A stretch of 64,000 nt of DNA, taken from contig NZ_JAGSPK010000006.1 in assembly GCF_018139565.1 (NCBI RefSeq), positions 62,001 to 126,000 on the forward strand, in the 5' to 3' direction. Both the position numbers and the translations under genes were made by a program. The notes under the pieces were generated by a model. That model was not told where the DNA came from. It searched no databases and was given only the letters and a program-made list of their open reading frames with translations. Positions 48,563 to 58,113 of the stretch are shown here, piece after piece. This DNA is from Cognatundibacterium rivi. Its GTDB lineage: Bacteria; Pseudomonadota; Gammaproteobacteria; Burkholderiales; Burkholderiaceae_D. The stretch's first letter is position 1, and the number at the start of each line of letters is the position of its first letter.

Positions 48563-48671
48563 TCCAACTTATTGCCGCTGCTGCCATCTTTGATTTTCGT
48601 GTAGCGATGCATTTCTGATCAAGCCGCAGATGAGCGGCGTTGAATTGCATGACGTCGCCGGCACGACAGCT

Positions 48672-49130
48672 TTATTTATAAACGCCGCAAGCGAAAACCA
48701 GATCGCCTGCTTTTTCGTAATAAGTGGATTTCTGCTCGATTGCTTTGGTAGTTGGATTCGGCCATTTGTAATCAACCCAGCCCTTGCCTTTGGTGGCAAT
48801 CCCGGCCAGTACTTCTTCAACAAAGGCTTTGTTATCGACATCGCGCAGACTGCGCAAATCTTTACCGACCAGACGCGCATTGGCGCCGTGTGCCAGCGCC
48901 TTGCCATTCAGCTCAGTGACCCAGATGTACAAATCACGATCGACGAAACTGCCTTTAGGATTATTGAATTCGGCCAGTGCTTTTTCCTGACCATTCGCCT
49001 TCAGATAGGCGATTGCTTTTTTAACCAAGGCTTCCGCTTCCTGTTGTGTTCCATGTTCCGCCGCCATTACCGATTGGCTGATGAACAAAGAGAAAAAAGC
49101 AAAAGTAAAAAATTTCAATATTGAACGCAT
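48672..49130 (-). CDS. Secreted single-Cache-domain protein
   Basis: 152 residues with a signal peptide (FTFAFFSLFISQSVMAA); GGAGA lies upstream of the ATG. The mature part is one sCache-type sensor domain: EALVKKAIAYLKANGQEKAL, FVDRDLYIWVTELNGKALAHG, WVDYKWPNPTTKAIEQKSTY. Unlike most Cache domains it has no membrane anchor or signalling output, so it is a soluble periplasmic ligand-binding protein. No kinase or chemoreceptor gene is next to it. It converges on the ECF operon. Confidence 0.87.
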   Translation of the reverse strand: MRSILKFFTFAFFSLFISQSVMAAEHGTQQEAEALVKKAIAYLKANGQEKALAEFNNPKGSFVDRDLYIWVTELNGKALAHGANARLVGKDLRSLRDVDNKAFVEEVLAGIATKGKGWVDYKWPNPTTKAIEQKSTYYEKAGDLVFACGVYK

Positions 49131-49410
49131 AAACTTGTCTCCGGTTTCGAAATATAAGAATTATTTTTTTGAAAAATACTGAGCACGTCGCCAGACTTCA
49201 GCAGCTCAGATACCTGTTCATAATCAGCTTGCTACGATTAGTCACAGGGCATGAATGATCTTACTTCATGTACTACGGCTATCGCGCTATTTTTGCATCT
49301 CAGCGTCGCGTTTTCGCAAAGAAAAAGTATTTCAGGATTGAATTTGTTTTTTCGGCGTGAGACTTTTCCCCGTCGTGGAGTATTCGTCGAAAGTGAAGCA
49401 AATGAATTAG
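49131..49410. other. Intergenic region
   Basis: About 280 bases upstream of the Cache gene with no recognised gene. Two overlapping short frames on opposite strands (49251-49433 and 49238-49423) have no ribosome binding site or family features. Confidence 0.45.
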
Positions 49411-49450
49411 AAAAACGGCGCATCGCTGAGTGAGCCGATGCGCCGTTTTT
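49411..49450. terminator. Strong terminator
   Basis: A5-CGGCGCATCG and CGATGCGCCG-T5 with a ten-base loop between, perfect over ten pairs. It lies after the hydroxylase operon end and can work in both directions. Confidence 0.9.
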
Positions 49451-49503
49451 GAGGTAGTAACTAAGCGAGTATATTGCCCGCTTGATCTTTGTGGAAACCG
49501 GAT

Positions 49504-51747
49504 TTACGCCAGTTTAAAGGGCAGTTCGCGTAAGCGCTTTCCGTTCAGGCGTGCCAGTGCATTGGCAAACGCCGGGGCAAGTGCTGGCAAGCCTGGTTCA
49601 CCCATGCCTTTTGGTGCGTCGGCGCTTGGCACGATATGCACCGCAACTTTTGGCATGTCGGTAATGCGTGGCACGACGTAATCACCGAAATTGCTTTGTT
49701 CGACCACGCCGTCTTTCAGTGTGATTGCCGCGCCCGGCAGACACATGGACAAGCCCATCAAGGCGCCGCCTTGTACCTGTGCTTCCACGCTCTTAGGGTT
49801 GACGGCCAGATTGCAATGGACGCCAGCGGTGGCGGTCAGCAGTTTTGGCACACCATTTTTGATGGTGGCAGTGACAACGTAGGCCACCACGGATTCAAAT
49901 GATTCATGTACCGCAACACCCCAGGCCTGACCAGCGGGCAATTTCTTTTTGCCATAGCCGGATTTTTCCACCGCCATCTGCAGTGCTGCCTCGTGACGCG
50001 GATGTTTGCCTGCCATGAGTTTCAGGCGATAGGCGACCGGGTCTTGTTTTGTGGTGGCAGCGATTTCGTCGATCAGCGTTTCCATCACAAAGGCGGTATG
50101 GGTTGAGCCGACACTGCGCCACCACAATACCGGTACATTCTGTTTAGGATGATGCACGGTCAGGCGCATCGGCATGGTGTACGGTTCTTTCATGCCTTCA
50201 ACCGCGGTGCCATCGATACCGTCTTTGATCATCATGGATTCGAACAGTGTCCCGGCAACGATCGATTGCCCGACAATCACGTGATCCCAGCCGAGTATAT
50301 TACCGCTCGCATCAAAGCCCAGATGCGCGGTATGCAGATGCATAGGGCGGTAGTAGCCGCCTTTGACGTCATCTTCGCGGCTCCATACCGTACGTACCGG
50401 TGCTGTCAGACCAGCGCTCTGCGCAGCCTTGAGCACCTGACAGGCTTCGCTGACGTAATCGCTGGTGGTGACACCGCGTCGGCCAAAACCACCGCCCGCC
50501 ATTTGTGTATGTACCAGCACTTTTTCTGGAGCGATACCAAGTATTTTCGCTGCCGCCATGCCATCGAAACCAGGCATCTGCGTGCCTGTCCACACTTCCG
50601 CGCTGTCGCCTTTGATGGCGACGGTGCAATTCAGTGGCTCCATCGGCGTGTGTGCCAGATAAGGGAAGACGAATTCAGCTTTGATCTGATGCGGCGCGGT
50701 TGCCAGTGCAGAAATATCGTCTTTGTATTTCTGATTGCCGCCTTGTTTTGCCAGCGCTTTGTAGCTCGCTAATTGCGCTACGCTGTCGACTTTTTCAACG
50801 GCGCTGGTATCCCAATCAATTTTCAGCGCATCGCGGCCTTGCTTTGCCGGCCAGTAGCCATTCGCAATGACAGCCACAGATTCGCCGCCTCGGTCGCCGG
50901 GAATGCGCACTACAGTCTGCACGCCTTTGATTGCTTTGGCAGCGCTGTCATCAACAGATTTTATTTTGGCACCGAAGACAGGCGGACGGGCGATGACAGC
51001 GGTCAGCATGCCGGGCAGATGGACGTCGATACCGTAGTCTTGTGTGCCGGTCGATTTAGCTTTTGCATCCAGACGCCCGATCGGCTTGCCGATCAACTTG
51101 AATTGTTTTGGATCTTTCAGTGTTACGGTGTCCGGCACGGCTTGCTGCATCGCCGCTTCTGCGAGTTCACCGTAGCTCAGTTTTTTACCGCCCGGCCCGA
51201 CGACAACACCATTTTCAGTGACTAAACTGGTGGCGTCCACTTTCCATTGCGCAGCCGCGGCATTCACCAGCATGGCCCGGGTACGGGCGCCGAGTTCGCG
51301 ATACTGCGTGTAAGAATTTTTAATCGAATTTGAGCCGCCGGTCAGGTGAATGCCAAAAGCCGGATCAGCATAAGCGGGATTATTGGTACCGTGGACGCTG
51401 CGGACTTTCGACCAGTCGGCGTCGAGCTCTTCCGCCAGAATTAAAGGCAGGCCGGTTTGCACGCCCTGACCGAAATCGAGACGATTAATCGTCACAGTGA
51501 CGACGCCATTGTTGTCTATGCTGACAAAAGCGCCGGGTTGCTGTGTCGGTTTCAGTGTCGCAGTCTGCGTTGTTCCGGGCGCGTCTGCGGCACTGGCGAA
51601 AACAGGATAGCAGCCGAGCGCAAAGCCAGAAGCACCAGCCATCTTCAGGAAAGTACGGCGCGGCATAGATTCTGTCCGCGGCGACAGCTTTTCGGCGAGC
51701 GCGAGCAGGTGTTTAGGAATTTCCAACTGATGAGATTCAAAATGCAT
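49504..51747 (-). CDS. Molybdopterin-binding subunit, xanthine dehydrogenase family (IorB-like)
   Basis: 747 residues from the ATG at 51747 (AGGAGAACAAC upstream); the longer frame to 51861 enters the upstream gene and is rejected. A twin-arginine signal-like segment is at residues 29-48 (PRRTFLKMAGASGFALG). The molybdenum-cofactor domain shows GGGFGRRG, and the final catalytic-type Glu is in MGEPGLPAL. It resembles isoquinoline 1-oxidoreductase beta subunits, which act in the periplasm on N-heterocycles or aldehydes. Paired with the 2Fe-2S subunit encoded 13 bases upstream. Substrate unknown. Confidence 0.9.
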   Translation of the reverse strand: MHFESHQLEIPKHLLALAEKLSPRTESMPRRTFLKMAGASGFALGCYPVFASAADAPGTTQTATLKPTQQPGAFVSIDNNGVVTVTINRLDFGQGVQTGLPLILAEELDADWSKVRSVHGTNNPAYADPAFGIHLTGGSNSIKNSYTQYRELGARTRAMLVNAAAAQWKVDATSLVTENGVVVGPGGKKLSYGELAEAAMQQAVPDTVTLKDPKQFKLIGKPIGRLDAKAKSTGTQDYGIDVHLPGMLTAVIARPPVFGAKIKSVDDSAAKAIKGVQTVVRIPGDRGGESVAVIANGYWPAKQGRDALKIDWDTSAVEKVDSVAQLASYKALAKQGGNQKYKDDISALATAPHQIKAEFVFPYLAHTPMEPLNCTVAIKGDSAEVWTGTQMPGFDGMAAAKILGIAPEKVLVHTQMAGGGFGRRGVTTSDYVSEACQVLKAAQSAGLTAPVRTVWSREDDVKGGYYRPMHLHTAHLGFDASGNILGWDHVIVGQSIVAGTLFESMMIKDGIDGTAVEGMKEPYTMPMRLTVHHPKQNVPVLWWRSVGSTHTAFVMETLIDEIAATTKQDPVAYRLKLMAGKHPRHEAALQMAVEKSGYGKKKLPAGQAWGVAVHESFESVVAYVVTATIKNGVPKLLTATAGVHCNLAVNPKSVEAQVQGGALMGLSMCLPGAAITLKDGVVEQSNFGDYVVPRITDMPKVAVHIVPSADAPKGMGEPGLPALAPAFANALARLNGKRLRELPFKLA

Positions 51748-51760
51748 GTTGTTCTCCTGA

Positions 51761-52219
51761 TTAAGCCAGCATGCTGGCAGCATCGTGAATCGCCGCGCGG
51801 ATGCGAACATAGGTGCCGCAGCGGCAGATATTGCCTGCCATTGCCGCGTCGATGTCGGCATCAGCAGGTTTTTTATTGGTTTTAAGCAAAGCCGTGGCGC
51901 TCATGATCTGGCCGCTCTGGCAATAACCGCATTGGGCGACATCGTGTTTAATCCACGCTGCCTGCACCGCTTTGCCGACCTTATCGTTGGCTATGGCTTC
52001 AATCGTCGTGATTTTTTGTCCGGCGACCGCGGAAACCGGCGTCACACACGAGCGTGTTGCCTGACCGTTGATGTGAACAGTACAGGCACCGCACAGCGCC
52101 TGACCGCAACCGAATTTCGTACCGGTCAGACCCAGTGCGTCACGTAATGCCCACAGTACGGGCGTGGATGGATCAACGTCCACCTGATGTTGTTTGCTAT
52201 TGATATCGAGCGTCGTCAT
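51761..52219 (-). CDS. 2Fe-2S subunit, xanthine dehydrogenase family (IorA-like)
   Basis: 152 residues from the ATG at 52219. Two 2Fe-2S sites are visible: plant-type FGCGQALCGACTVH with a later Cys (TRSCVTP), and the second CGYCQSGQ with NICRCGTY. It passes electrons from the molybdenum subunit to an acceptor. A FAD subunit gene is absent, as usual in the IorAB type. Located at the start of a two-gene operon. Confidence 0.92.
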   Translation of the reverse strand: MTTLDINSKQHQVDVDPSTPVLWALRDALGLTGTKFGCGQALCGACTVHINGQATRSCVTPVSAVAGQKITTIEAIANDKVGKAVQAAWIKHDVAQCGYCQSGQIMSATALLKTNKKPADADIDAAMAGNICRCGTYVRIRAAIHDAASMLA

Positions 52220-52337
52220 GGAATGGGTCTCCGGCCAGATGAGGGTAGGGAATATTAAAAACGGGCAAAAAAGCGTTCCGTACGGATGCGCTTTGGGATG
52301 CACTATAGAATATTTTCAACTTTTCTGTGCGGGAGCG

Positions 52338-52362
52338 AAAAAAAGGGCGCTGTTCAGCGCCC
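52338..52362 (-). terminator. Terminator for the acyl-CoA ligase/ABC operon
   Basis: GGGCGCTG (52345-52352), TT, CAGCGCCC (52355-52362), with A7 just left on the plus strand, hence a T-run on the minus strand. It lies after the end of the leftward ligase gene at 52429. Confidence 0.88.
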
Positions 52363-52428
52363 TGCACAGGGGAACAATCAGTTCAACAGGATAAAAAAAT
52401 GTGCGTTCTGAGTGAGCAACAGTAAGTG

Positions 52429-53676
52429 TCATTCATAGCGGCGTGTGTCGTCGATGACCTTGCCATCATTCGGCAGACTGCCCGCCGCGACAAACAGTAC
52501 CTCGCCCCGTAATTTGGTTACGTCGCGCAGAGTGGCGATGATACTGGCTTGCAGTACATCGCTGTGATCCGGCGTTTCACAATGGAGGGTCATCACGTCA
52601 TTTGCCATTTCACCGCTGACGACTAAACGCGCTTTTTGTACTTGTGGATGGCGTTTGACGACTTCCGCAATTTGTGACGGATGAACGAACATGCCTTTGA
52701 CTTTAGTGGTCTGATCGGCACGTCCCATCCAGCCTTTGATGCGTTGATTCGTGCGGCCGCAGGGCGAAATGCCTGGCAGGATCGCTGACATATCGCCAGT
52801 GGCGAAACGTATCAGCGGGTAATCCGGGTTGAACGAAGTCACGACAATTTCACCGACTTCACCTTCCGCGACCGGATCACCAGTGCCCGGACGCACAATT
52901 TCGAGAATGATCTCTTCATCCAGCACCATTCCCGGATTCAGCACACCATCGCTCATGGTTTCATAGGCGATATTGCCGATATCGGCGCTGGCGTACATTT
53001 GCAATACATGCGGCACGCCATGATCTTTCAGCCATTGGCGCAATGAGGGAGGCAAGGCTTCGGCACCGACCAGCGCCTTTTTGATGCTGGAAATATCGGT
53101 ACCGCTATCGGCCGCTTTTTCCAGAATAATTTTCAAAAAACTCGGAGTACCGATATACGCATCGGGGCGCAGTTCTGCGATTGCCTGCACCTGCATTTCT
53201 GTCTGCCCTATACCCGCCGGAATCACGGTGCAGCCGAGCCTGGCCGCGGCGCTTTCGACCATGAATGCCGCCGGGGTGAAATGGTAGGAAAAGCAATTCT
53301 GTATCAGATCACCGCTGCGCAAGCCCGCCGCATACATAGGTCGCGCAAAGCGCCACCAGTCCGGTGATTTTCCCTCTGGGTCAAAAATCGGGCCGGGGGA
53401 CATGAAGATTCTGGTGAGCGAGCGCGGCGGCGTGGTTGTTAAACCACCGAATGGCAACTGTTGCTGCTGCAAGGTTTTGAGGTCTGACTTCCGTGTCACT
53501 GGTAGCTGCGCGAGTGCTTGCCGTGAGTTGATGTCATTTGCCGACACCTCTTTCAGTATCGTGGCCCATCCTGCGGCGGTTTGCGCCTGTGCAATCAGTA
53601 GTGGCAGCCGCTGCATCAGCGCCTGTTCGCGGCTCTGCGGGGTACGGGTTTCCAGCGCGTCCAGATATTCAATCAT
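52429..53676 (-). CDS. Phenylacetate-CoA ligase family protein (PaaK-like)
   Basis: 415 residues. Adenylate-forming core: SRIFMSPG-like TRIFMSPGPIF, QNCFSYHFTPA, LVGAEALPPSLRQWL, MYASADIGNIAYE and the ATP hinge IRFATGDMSAIL, then a C-terminal domain with GRADQTTKVKGMFVHP. It activates an aryl or short acyl acid to its CoA thioester. Last gene of the operon with an ABC importer and a second ligase, so it may act on the imported acid. The acid is not known. Confidence 0.87.
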   Translation of the reverse strand: MIEYLDALETRTPQSREQALMQRLPLLIAQAQTAAGWATILKEVSANDINSRQALAQLPVTRKSDLKTLQQQQLPFGGLTTTPPRSLTRIFMSPGPIFDPEGKSPDWWRFARPMYAAGLRSGDLIQNCFSYHFTPAAFMVESAAARLGCTVIPAGIGQTEMQVQAIAELRPDAYIGTPSFLKIILEKAADSGTDISSIKKALVGAEALPPSLRQWLKDHGVPHVLQMYASADIGNIAYETMSDGVLNPGMVLDEEIILEIVRPGTGDPVAEGEVGEIVVTSFNPDYPLIRFATGDMSAILPGISPCGRTNQRIKGWMGRADQTTKVKGMFVHPSQIAEVVKRHPQVQKARLVVSGEMANDVMTLHCETPDHSDVLQASIIATLRDVTKLRGEVLFVAAGSLPNDGKVIDDTRRYE

Positions 53677-53737
53677 GACGTTCTCTTCGTAATAGGAATG
53701 GGGAGGCCGATGTTCTGTGATGTTCAGCGATGCTTTG

Positions 53738-54580
53738 TTACGCCAGCCAGCGCTTGCGACGACGATAAAATTTCATGTCGCGGAAACTTTTACGACCAGC
53801 ACCGGAAACACCGAGATAAAACTCTTTCACGTCTTCATTACTCGCGAGATCGCTGGCGTCCCCCTCCATCACGACGCGACCGTTTTCGAGGATGTAACCG
53901 AAGTCGGCATAACGTAGTGCGATGTTGGTGTTTTGTTCGGCCAGTAAGAAGGAAACCTGTTCCTGCTGATTCAGGCTTTTGACGATCTCAAAAATTTCTT
54001 CCACCAGTTGCGGTGCGATACCCATCGATGGTTCATCCAGCAAAATCATGCTGGGCTTGGCCATCAGCGCCCGGCCGATCGCGCACATCTGTTGTTCGCC
54101 GCCAGAGGTGTAGCCCGCTTGCGAATTGCGGCGTTCACGCAGGCGTGGGAAGTAGTGATAGACCTTTTCCAGTTCGGCTTTCAGATCAGTCCGGCTGAGT
54201 GTGCGTGTGTATGCGCCCGTCAGCAGATTCTCTTCCACGCTTAAATGACCGAAACAATGGCGTCCTTCCATCACTTGTGACAGACCGCGTTTCACCAGTT
54301 CGTTCGGCGTCAGATGATCGACACGTTGCCCCTGAAACGTAATGTCACCCTTGGTGATGTCGCCACGTTCGTTTTTCAGCAAAGTGGAAATAGCCTTCAG
54401 CGTGGTTGACTTTCCGGCGCCATTCGCACCCAGCAGTGCAACGATTTTTCCTTGCGGTACTTGCAGGGAAATGCCTTTCAATACCAGAATCACATGATCG
54501 TAGATCACTTCGATATTGTTGACACTGAGATAGGCTGGGTTGTTGATCGCGCTCTCAGACGAAATGGAATGTATGCTCAT
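53738..54580 (-). CDS. ABC importer ATP-binding protein (LivF-like)
   Basis: 280 residues. Walker A is GANGAGKSTT, signature TSGGEQQMCAIGRAL and Walker B MILLDEPSMG, with AEQN as the switch region. Family is the HAAT (branched-chain) importer ATPase of LivF type. The C-terminal tail (GRKSFRDMKFYRRRKRWLA) is more basic than usual. Works with LivG-like ATPase and the two permeases at the inner membrane. It lies 69 bases after the binding-protein gene across a hairpin. Confidence 0.92.
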   Translation of the reverse strand: MSIHSISSESAINNPAYLSVNNIEVIYDHVILVLKGISLQVPQGKIVALLGANGAGKSTTLKAISTLLKNERGDITKGDITFQGQRVDHLTPNELVKRGLSQVMEGRHCFGHLSVEENLLTGAYTRTLSRTDLKAELEKVYHYFPRLRERRNSQAGYTSGGEQQMCAIGRALMAKPSMILLDEPSMGIAPQLVEEIFEIVKSLNQQEQVSFLLAEQNTNIALRYADFGYILENGRVVMEGDASDLASNEDVKEFYLGVSGAGRKSFRDMKFYRRRKRWLA

Positions 54581-54610
54581 AATATGCCTGTATTGACGGT
54601 CGGCGTAACA

Positions 54611-54634
54611 GAGATATCCGTTGCCGGATATCTC
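54611..54634. repeat. Intercistronic hairpin between binding protein and LivF genes
   Basis: GAGATATCCG (54611-54620), TTGC, CGGATATCTC (54625-54634): ten perfect pairs, no T-run. Such stems often follow an abundant binding-protein gene and stabilise its mRNA relative to downstream genes (known for other importers; inferred here). Confidence 0.75.
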
Positions 54635-54649
54635 CTGATTCAGGAAAAA

Positions 54650-55951
54650 TTACTTCAGACAAGCCGGTGTGATTTTTTTCTCTGCGGCATATTTATTTGA
54701 AGACTCTTCCAGCATCGCGCGGGTCAGCGCTTTATCACCGACCACCCAGTTCGGTGTGATGGCTTTCCACTTGTCGCCGGTCCACTGCTGCACTTTGACG
54801 GCACCTGAACCTTCATGGTCTTCACACGAGGTTTTTACTGGTGGGAACATACCAAGTGCACCAAGAGCTTTCTGACGTGCTTCATCGACATTCAGATTTT
54901 CAAAACCCCAGCGTATCTGCTCTGAAGTCATCTGCTTGCCTTTACCGTATTTTTCCTGCGCTTTCAGTATCGCTTCCGACCACAAGATCGCGGCAGTCAC
55001 ACCACGCATGTGATACACCGAGCCGATACGGGTTTTATCGCTGAGATTACCTTTACCGGCCGCATACACTTTGCTGCGCAATTCATCGAGTACAGGATAA
55101 TTGCCCGGTGTGTTAAAGGTCATCGAGGTGTAGCCTTTTGCCGCATCACCTGCAGGCACTGCATCTTCCTCAGAGCCTGCCCACCAGACACCCAGCATTT
55201 TTTCACGTGAATAACCGTTGCGTTGTGCCGTTTTAATCGCAACCGCATTCATCACGCCCCAGCCCCACAGAATCACATAATCAGGATTGGCCTGACGGAT
55301 TTGCAGCCATTGTGATTGCTGTTCATTGCCAGGGTGGGCGACCGGGATTTTGATCAGTTCAAAGCCATATTGTTTGGCCTGGGCTTCGAGGACAGGAATT
55401 GGTTCTTTACCGAAAGCGGAATCGTGATACAGATGCACGATTTTCTTCCCTTTGAGCTTATCCATTCCACCGGATTTGTCACCCAGATATTTCGTCATCG
55501 CCGCTGCCTGATTCCAGTAACTGGTGATCAGCGGGAAAATATACGGGAACACTTTACCGTTGGCCGCGTCGGAACGGCCATAGCCCAGCGTTGTCATTGG
55601 AATTTTATCTTCAGCAACGCGATCGAGAATGCCGTAAGCGATGCCGGTGGACAGCGGCTCAACTAATGATGCGCCGCCCTGGGATTTTTTCAGTCGCTCA
55701 TAGCATTCAACACCGCGCGAAGCATTGTATTCAGTCTCGCACTCTTCCCATGTGATCTTGACGCCATTCAGTCCGCCTTTGGCATTGATCAGGTTGAAAT
55801 AATCGATGACGCCGCCGTAAAAGCCGGAGCCGCCCGCCGCATAAGGGCCGACGCGGTATGACAGCAGTGGAATGTACTGGTCATCTGCCTGCGCGACATT
55901 CACGGCACCTATCATTGCCGATGCCAGTAGTATTGATTTCATCAGTTTCAT
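54650..55951 (-). CDS. Periplasmic substrate-binding protein of branched-chain type
   Basis: 433 residues; GGAGACAAT precedes the ATG. Signal peptide SILLASAMIGAVNVAQA, then the LivK-like fold with YRVGPYAAGGSGFYGGVIDY, YNLINAKGG-like NLINAKGGLNG, MTTLGYGRSDA and a C-terminal region with EDHEGSGAVKV. Length is greater than LivK (about 370), as in aromatic-acid or urea-type members. It delivers the ligand to the importer. Confidence 0.9.
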   Translation of the reverse strand: MKLMKSILLASAMIGAVNVAQADDQYIPLLSYRVGPYAAGGSGFYGGVIDYFNLINAKGGLNGVKITWEECETEYNASRGVECYERLKKSQGGASLVEPLSTGIAYGILDRVAEDKIPMTTLGYGRSDAANGKVFPYIFPLITSYWNQAAAMTKYLGDKSGGMDKLKGKKIVHLYHDSAFGKEPIPVLEAQAKQYGFELIKIPVAHPGNEQQSQWLQIRQANPDYVILWGWGVMNAVAIKTAQRNGYSREKMLGVWWAGSEEDAVPAGDAAKGYTSMTFNTPGNYPVLDELRSKVYAAGKGNLSDKTRIGSVYHMRGVTAAILWSEAILKAQEKYGKGKQMTSEQIRWGFENLNVDEARQKALGALGMFPPVKTSCEDHEGSGAVKVQQWTGDKWKAITPNWVVGDKALTRAMLEESSNKYAAEKKITPACLK

Positions 55952-56033
55952 ATTGTCTCCTGTTGGTTGGATGGGTAGAACGGCGCCTTCATCTTGGCGC
56001 TCTGTATTGATAAAAAACGACGACGGTAAAAAC

Positions 56034-57092
56034 TTAATGCGGGAAAGGCCACAGTCTCAGTTTTTCTTTCGTGATCTGCCACAAACGTGCAAGCCCATGT
56101 GGTTCAACAATCAGGAAGAAAATAATCAGCGCGCCGAATACCATTAATTCGAGATTCGATGCGATGTTGGTCGGTAGCGATAAGAAATGGGCGATCAGAT
56201 TCAGAAACACCGGCAGTAAAACAATAAATGCGGACCCAAGAAATGAGCCGAGAATAGAGCCGACGCCGCCGATGATGATCATGAACAAAATACGGAAAGA
56301 CAGATCGAGGTTGTAGGCTTCCGGTTCGACCGTGCCCAGATAAGCATACGCATATAAAGCACCCGCAATGCCGCAATAAAACGACGACACCGCGAACGCC
56401 AGCAACTTGGTGCGCATCAGGCGAAAGCCAATCACTTCAGCTGCCACGTCCATGTCACGCACCGCCATCCACGAACGACCGACATTCGAGCGCACCATAT
56501 TTTTTGCCAGTAAAGCCATCACACAGACGATGGACAGGGTCAGCAGATATTTTTTGACCGGTGTGTTGAAGCTCATACCCATGATCACAATTTCCTGCGC
56601 GGTGATCACACCGGAAGAACTGTAATTGGTGAACCATTGGATTTTAGTCAGACACCAGACCACAAAAAACTGCGTTGCCAGCGTCGCGGCAGCCAGATAA
56701 AAACCACGTATGCGCAGCGACGGCAAACCGAAAGCGATACCGACCATTGCCGCTGAAATACCACCGAGTACAAATGCCAGCAGGATTGGAATGCCAGGTA
56801 CACGCAGCATGAAATTGTAGGAAGCAAACGCACCGACTGCCATGAACGCAGCCGAGCCTAACGATAATTGGCCGGCATAGCCGGTCAGGATATTTAAGCC
56901 CAGTGCCGCCAGTGAAAAAATCAAAAACGGAATAAAAATCGCAGAAAAAGCGTAATCAGATGCGAGTAATGGCACCGCAAAAAAAGCGGCGCACAGCAAC
57001 AGCGCAACGCCGATTCTGTCCTGGCGCAGTGGGAATATCTGATTGTCTGCCTGATAGCTGGTTTTAAATTGTCCTGCTTCACGATAGAACAT
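56034..57092 (-). CDS. ABC importer permease (LivM-like)
   Basis: 352 residues with about nine hydrophobic segments. Family motifs: LNILTGYAGQLSLGSAAFMA near residue 70, ALRENE-equivalent AVRDMDVAAEVIGFRLMRTKLLAFAVS, and GGVGSILGSFLGSAF. Inner-membrane half of the transport channel. The last 30 residues include HGLARLWQITKEKLR. Located between LivH-like and binding-protein genes. Confidence 0.92.
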   Translation of the reverse strand: MFYREAGQFKTSYQADNQIFPLRQDRIGVALLLCAAFFAVPLLASDYAFSAIFIPFLIFSLAALGLNILTGYAGQLSLGSAAFMAVGAFASYNFMLRVPGIPILLAFVLGGISAAMVGIAFGLPSLRIRGFYLAAATLATQFFVVWCLTKIQWFTNYSSSGVITAQEIVIMGMSFNTPVKKYLLTLSIVCVMALLAKNMVRSNVGRSWMAVRDMDVAAEVIGFRLMRTKLLAFAVSSFYCGIAGALYAYAYLGTVEPEAYNLDLSFRILFMIIIGGVGSILGSFLGSAFIVLLPVFLNLIAHFLSLPTNIASNLELMVFGALIIFFLIVEPHGLARLWQITKEKLRLWPFPH

Positions 57093-57122
57093 AGTGTTTC
57101 CTTAAGTCTTATTATTCATGCG

Positions 57123-57150
57123 CCTTTCCAGCCATTTTTGTCTGGCAAGG
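57123..57150. repeat. Small hairpin between LivH- and LivM-like genes
   Basis: CCTTTCCAG (57123-57131) and CTGGCAAGG (57142-57150) pair with one mismatch around a ten-base loop. The role is unknown. Confidence 0.45.
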
Positions 57151-57186
57151 CAGAATATGATTGGGGTTTGCTCAGCGCAATATGGT

Positions 57187-58089
57187 TTAAATCCTGCGTA
57201 TGATTTTTTCGCCAAACAAACCTTCCGGCCGCACCAGCAGAAACAGCAATGCCAGTACATACGGGAACCAGCCCTCGATACCGCCACCGACCAGCGGGCC
57301 GATATACACTTCTGCCAGTTTTTCTGAGGCACCGATAATCAGACCACCAACGATTGCGCCGGGTACGGAGGTGAAGCCACCGAGGATCAATACCGGCAAG
57401 GCTTTCAGCGCAACAAACGTCAGTGCAAACTGCACGCCATTGCGGGCACCCCACAGCAAACCTGCCACCAGTGCGACAAAACCGGCAACTGCCCAGACGA
57501 TGCCCCAGATTTGTTGTAGCGGAATGCCGACTGCCAGTGCGGCCTGATGATCGTCCGCGACTGCCCGCAGCGCCCGCCCAATTTTTGTTTTGGAAAACAG
57601 CAGTGCCAGACCGGTGACGAGAATGGCGCAAATCAGGGCGGCAATCACGTCGAACTGCGACACCAGAATATTGAATTTTTCCATCAGAAATTCTATGGGC
57701 ACGTCTTCGATTGGCAGTGTCAGTTTGTGCGGTTGGGAACCCCACAATAATTGCGCCAGCCCTTCGATGAAAAAGGTCAGACCGATGGTTGCCATGAAGA
57801 GCGTGATTTCGGGTTGATTGACCAGTGGCCGTAACACGATTCTTTCTATAGCCAGACCCAGTACGATCATCACTGCCATCGTCAGCGGTATGGCGACCCA
57901 CATCGACAGATCAAATTTTTCACTGAGACCAACACAGGTCAGCGCAGCAAAAAACACCATCGCACCCTGTGCGAAATTAAACACGCCGGAGGCTTTGTAG
58001 ATCAGCACAAAACCAAGTGCAACCAGTGCATACATCACACCTGACAACAGGCCACCGATGAGCACTTCAAAGAAAAAACTGAGATTCAT
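57187..58089 (-). CDS. ABC importer permease (LivH-like)
   Basis: 300 residues, eight or so membrane segments. Starts with FEVLIGGLLSGVMYALVALGFVLIYKASGVFNFAQG, the typical LivH opening, and has RAVADDHQAALAVGIPLQQIWG (the EAA-like loop) and PGAIVGGLIIGASEKLAEVY. Inner-membrane channel half, partner of the LivM-like protein. It is 24 bases downstream of the LivG-like gene. Confidence 0.92.
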   Translation of the reverse strand: MNLSFFFEVLIGGLLSGVMYALVALGFVLIYKASGVFNFAQGAMVFFAALTCVGLSEKFDLSMWVAIPLTMAVMIVLGLAIERIVLRPLVNQPEITLFMATIGLTFFIEGLAQLLWGSQPHKLTLPIEDVPIEFLMEKFNILVSQFDVIAALICAILVTGLALLFSKTKIGRALRAVADDHQAALAVGIPLQQIWGIVWAVAGFVALVAGLLWGARNGVQFALTFVALKALPVLILGGFTSVPGAIVGGLIIGASEKLAEVYIGPLVGGGIEGWFPYVLALLFLLVRPEGLFGEKIIRRI

Positions 58090-58113
58090 TTTGTTTTCCT
58101 CAAGACGGTGGTG

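Noticed and set aside
49238-49433. Short frames on both strands
   Set aside because: They mirror each other and run into the terminator at 49411-49450.
50149-50772. 207-codon plus-strand frame
   Set aside because: Antisense to the molybdenum hydroxylase subunit.
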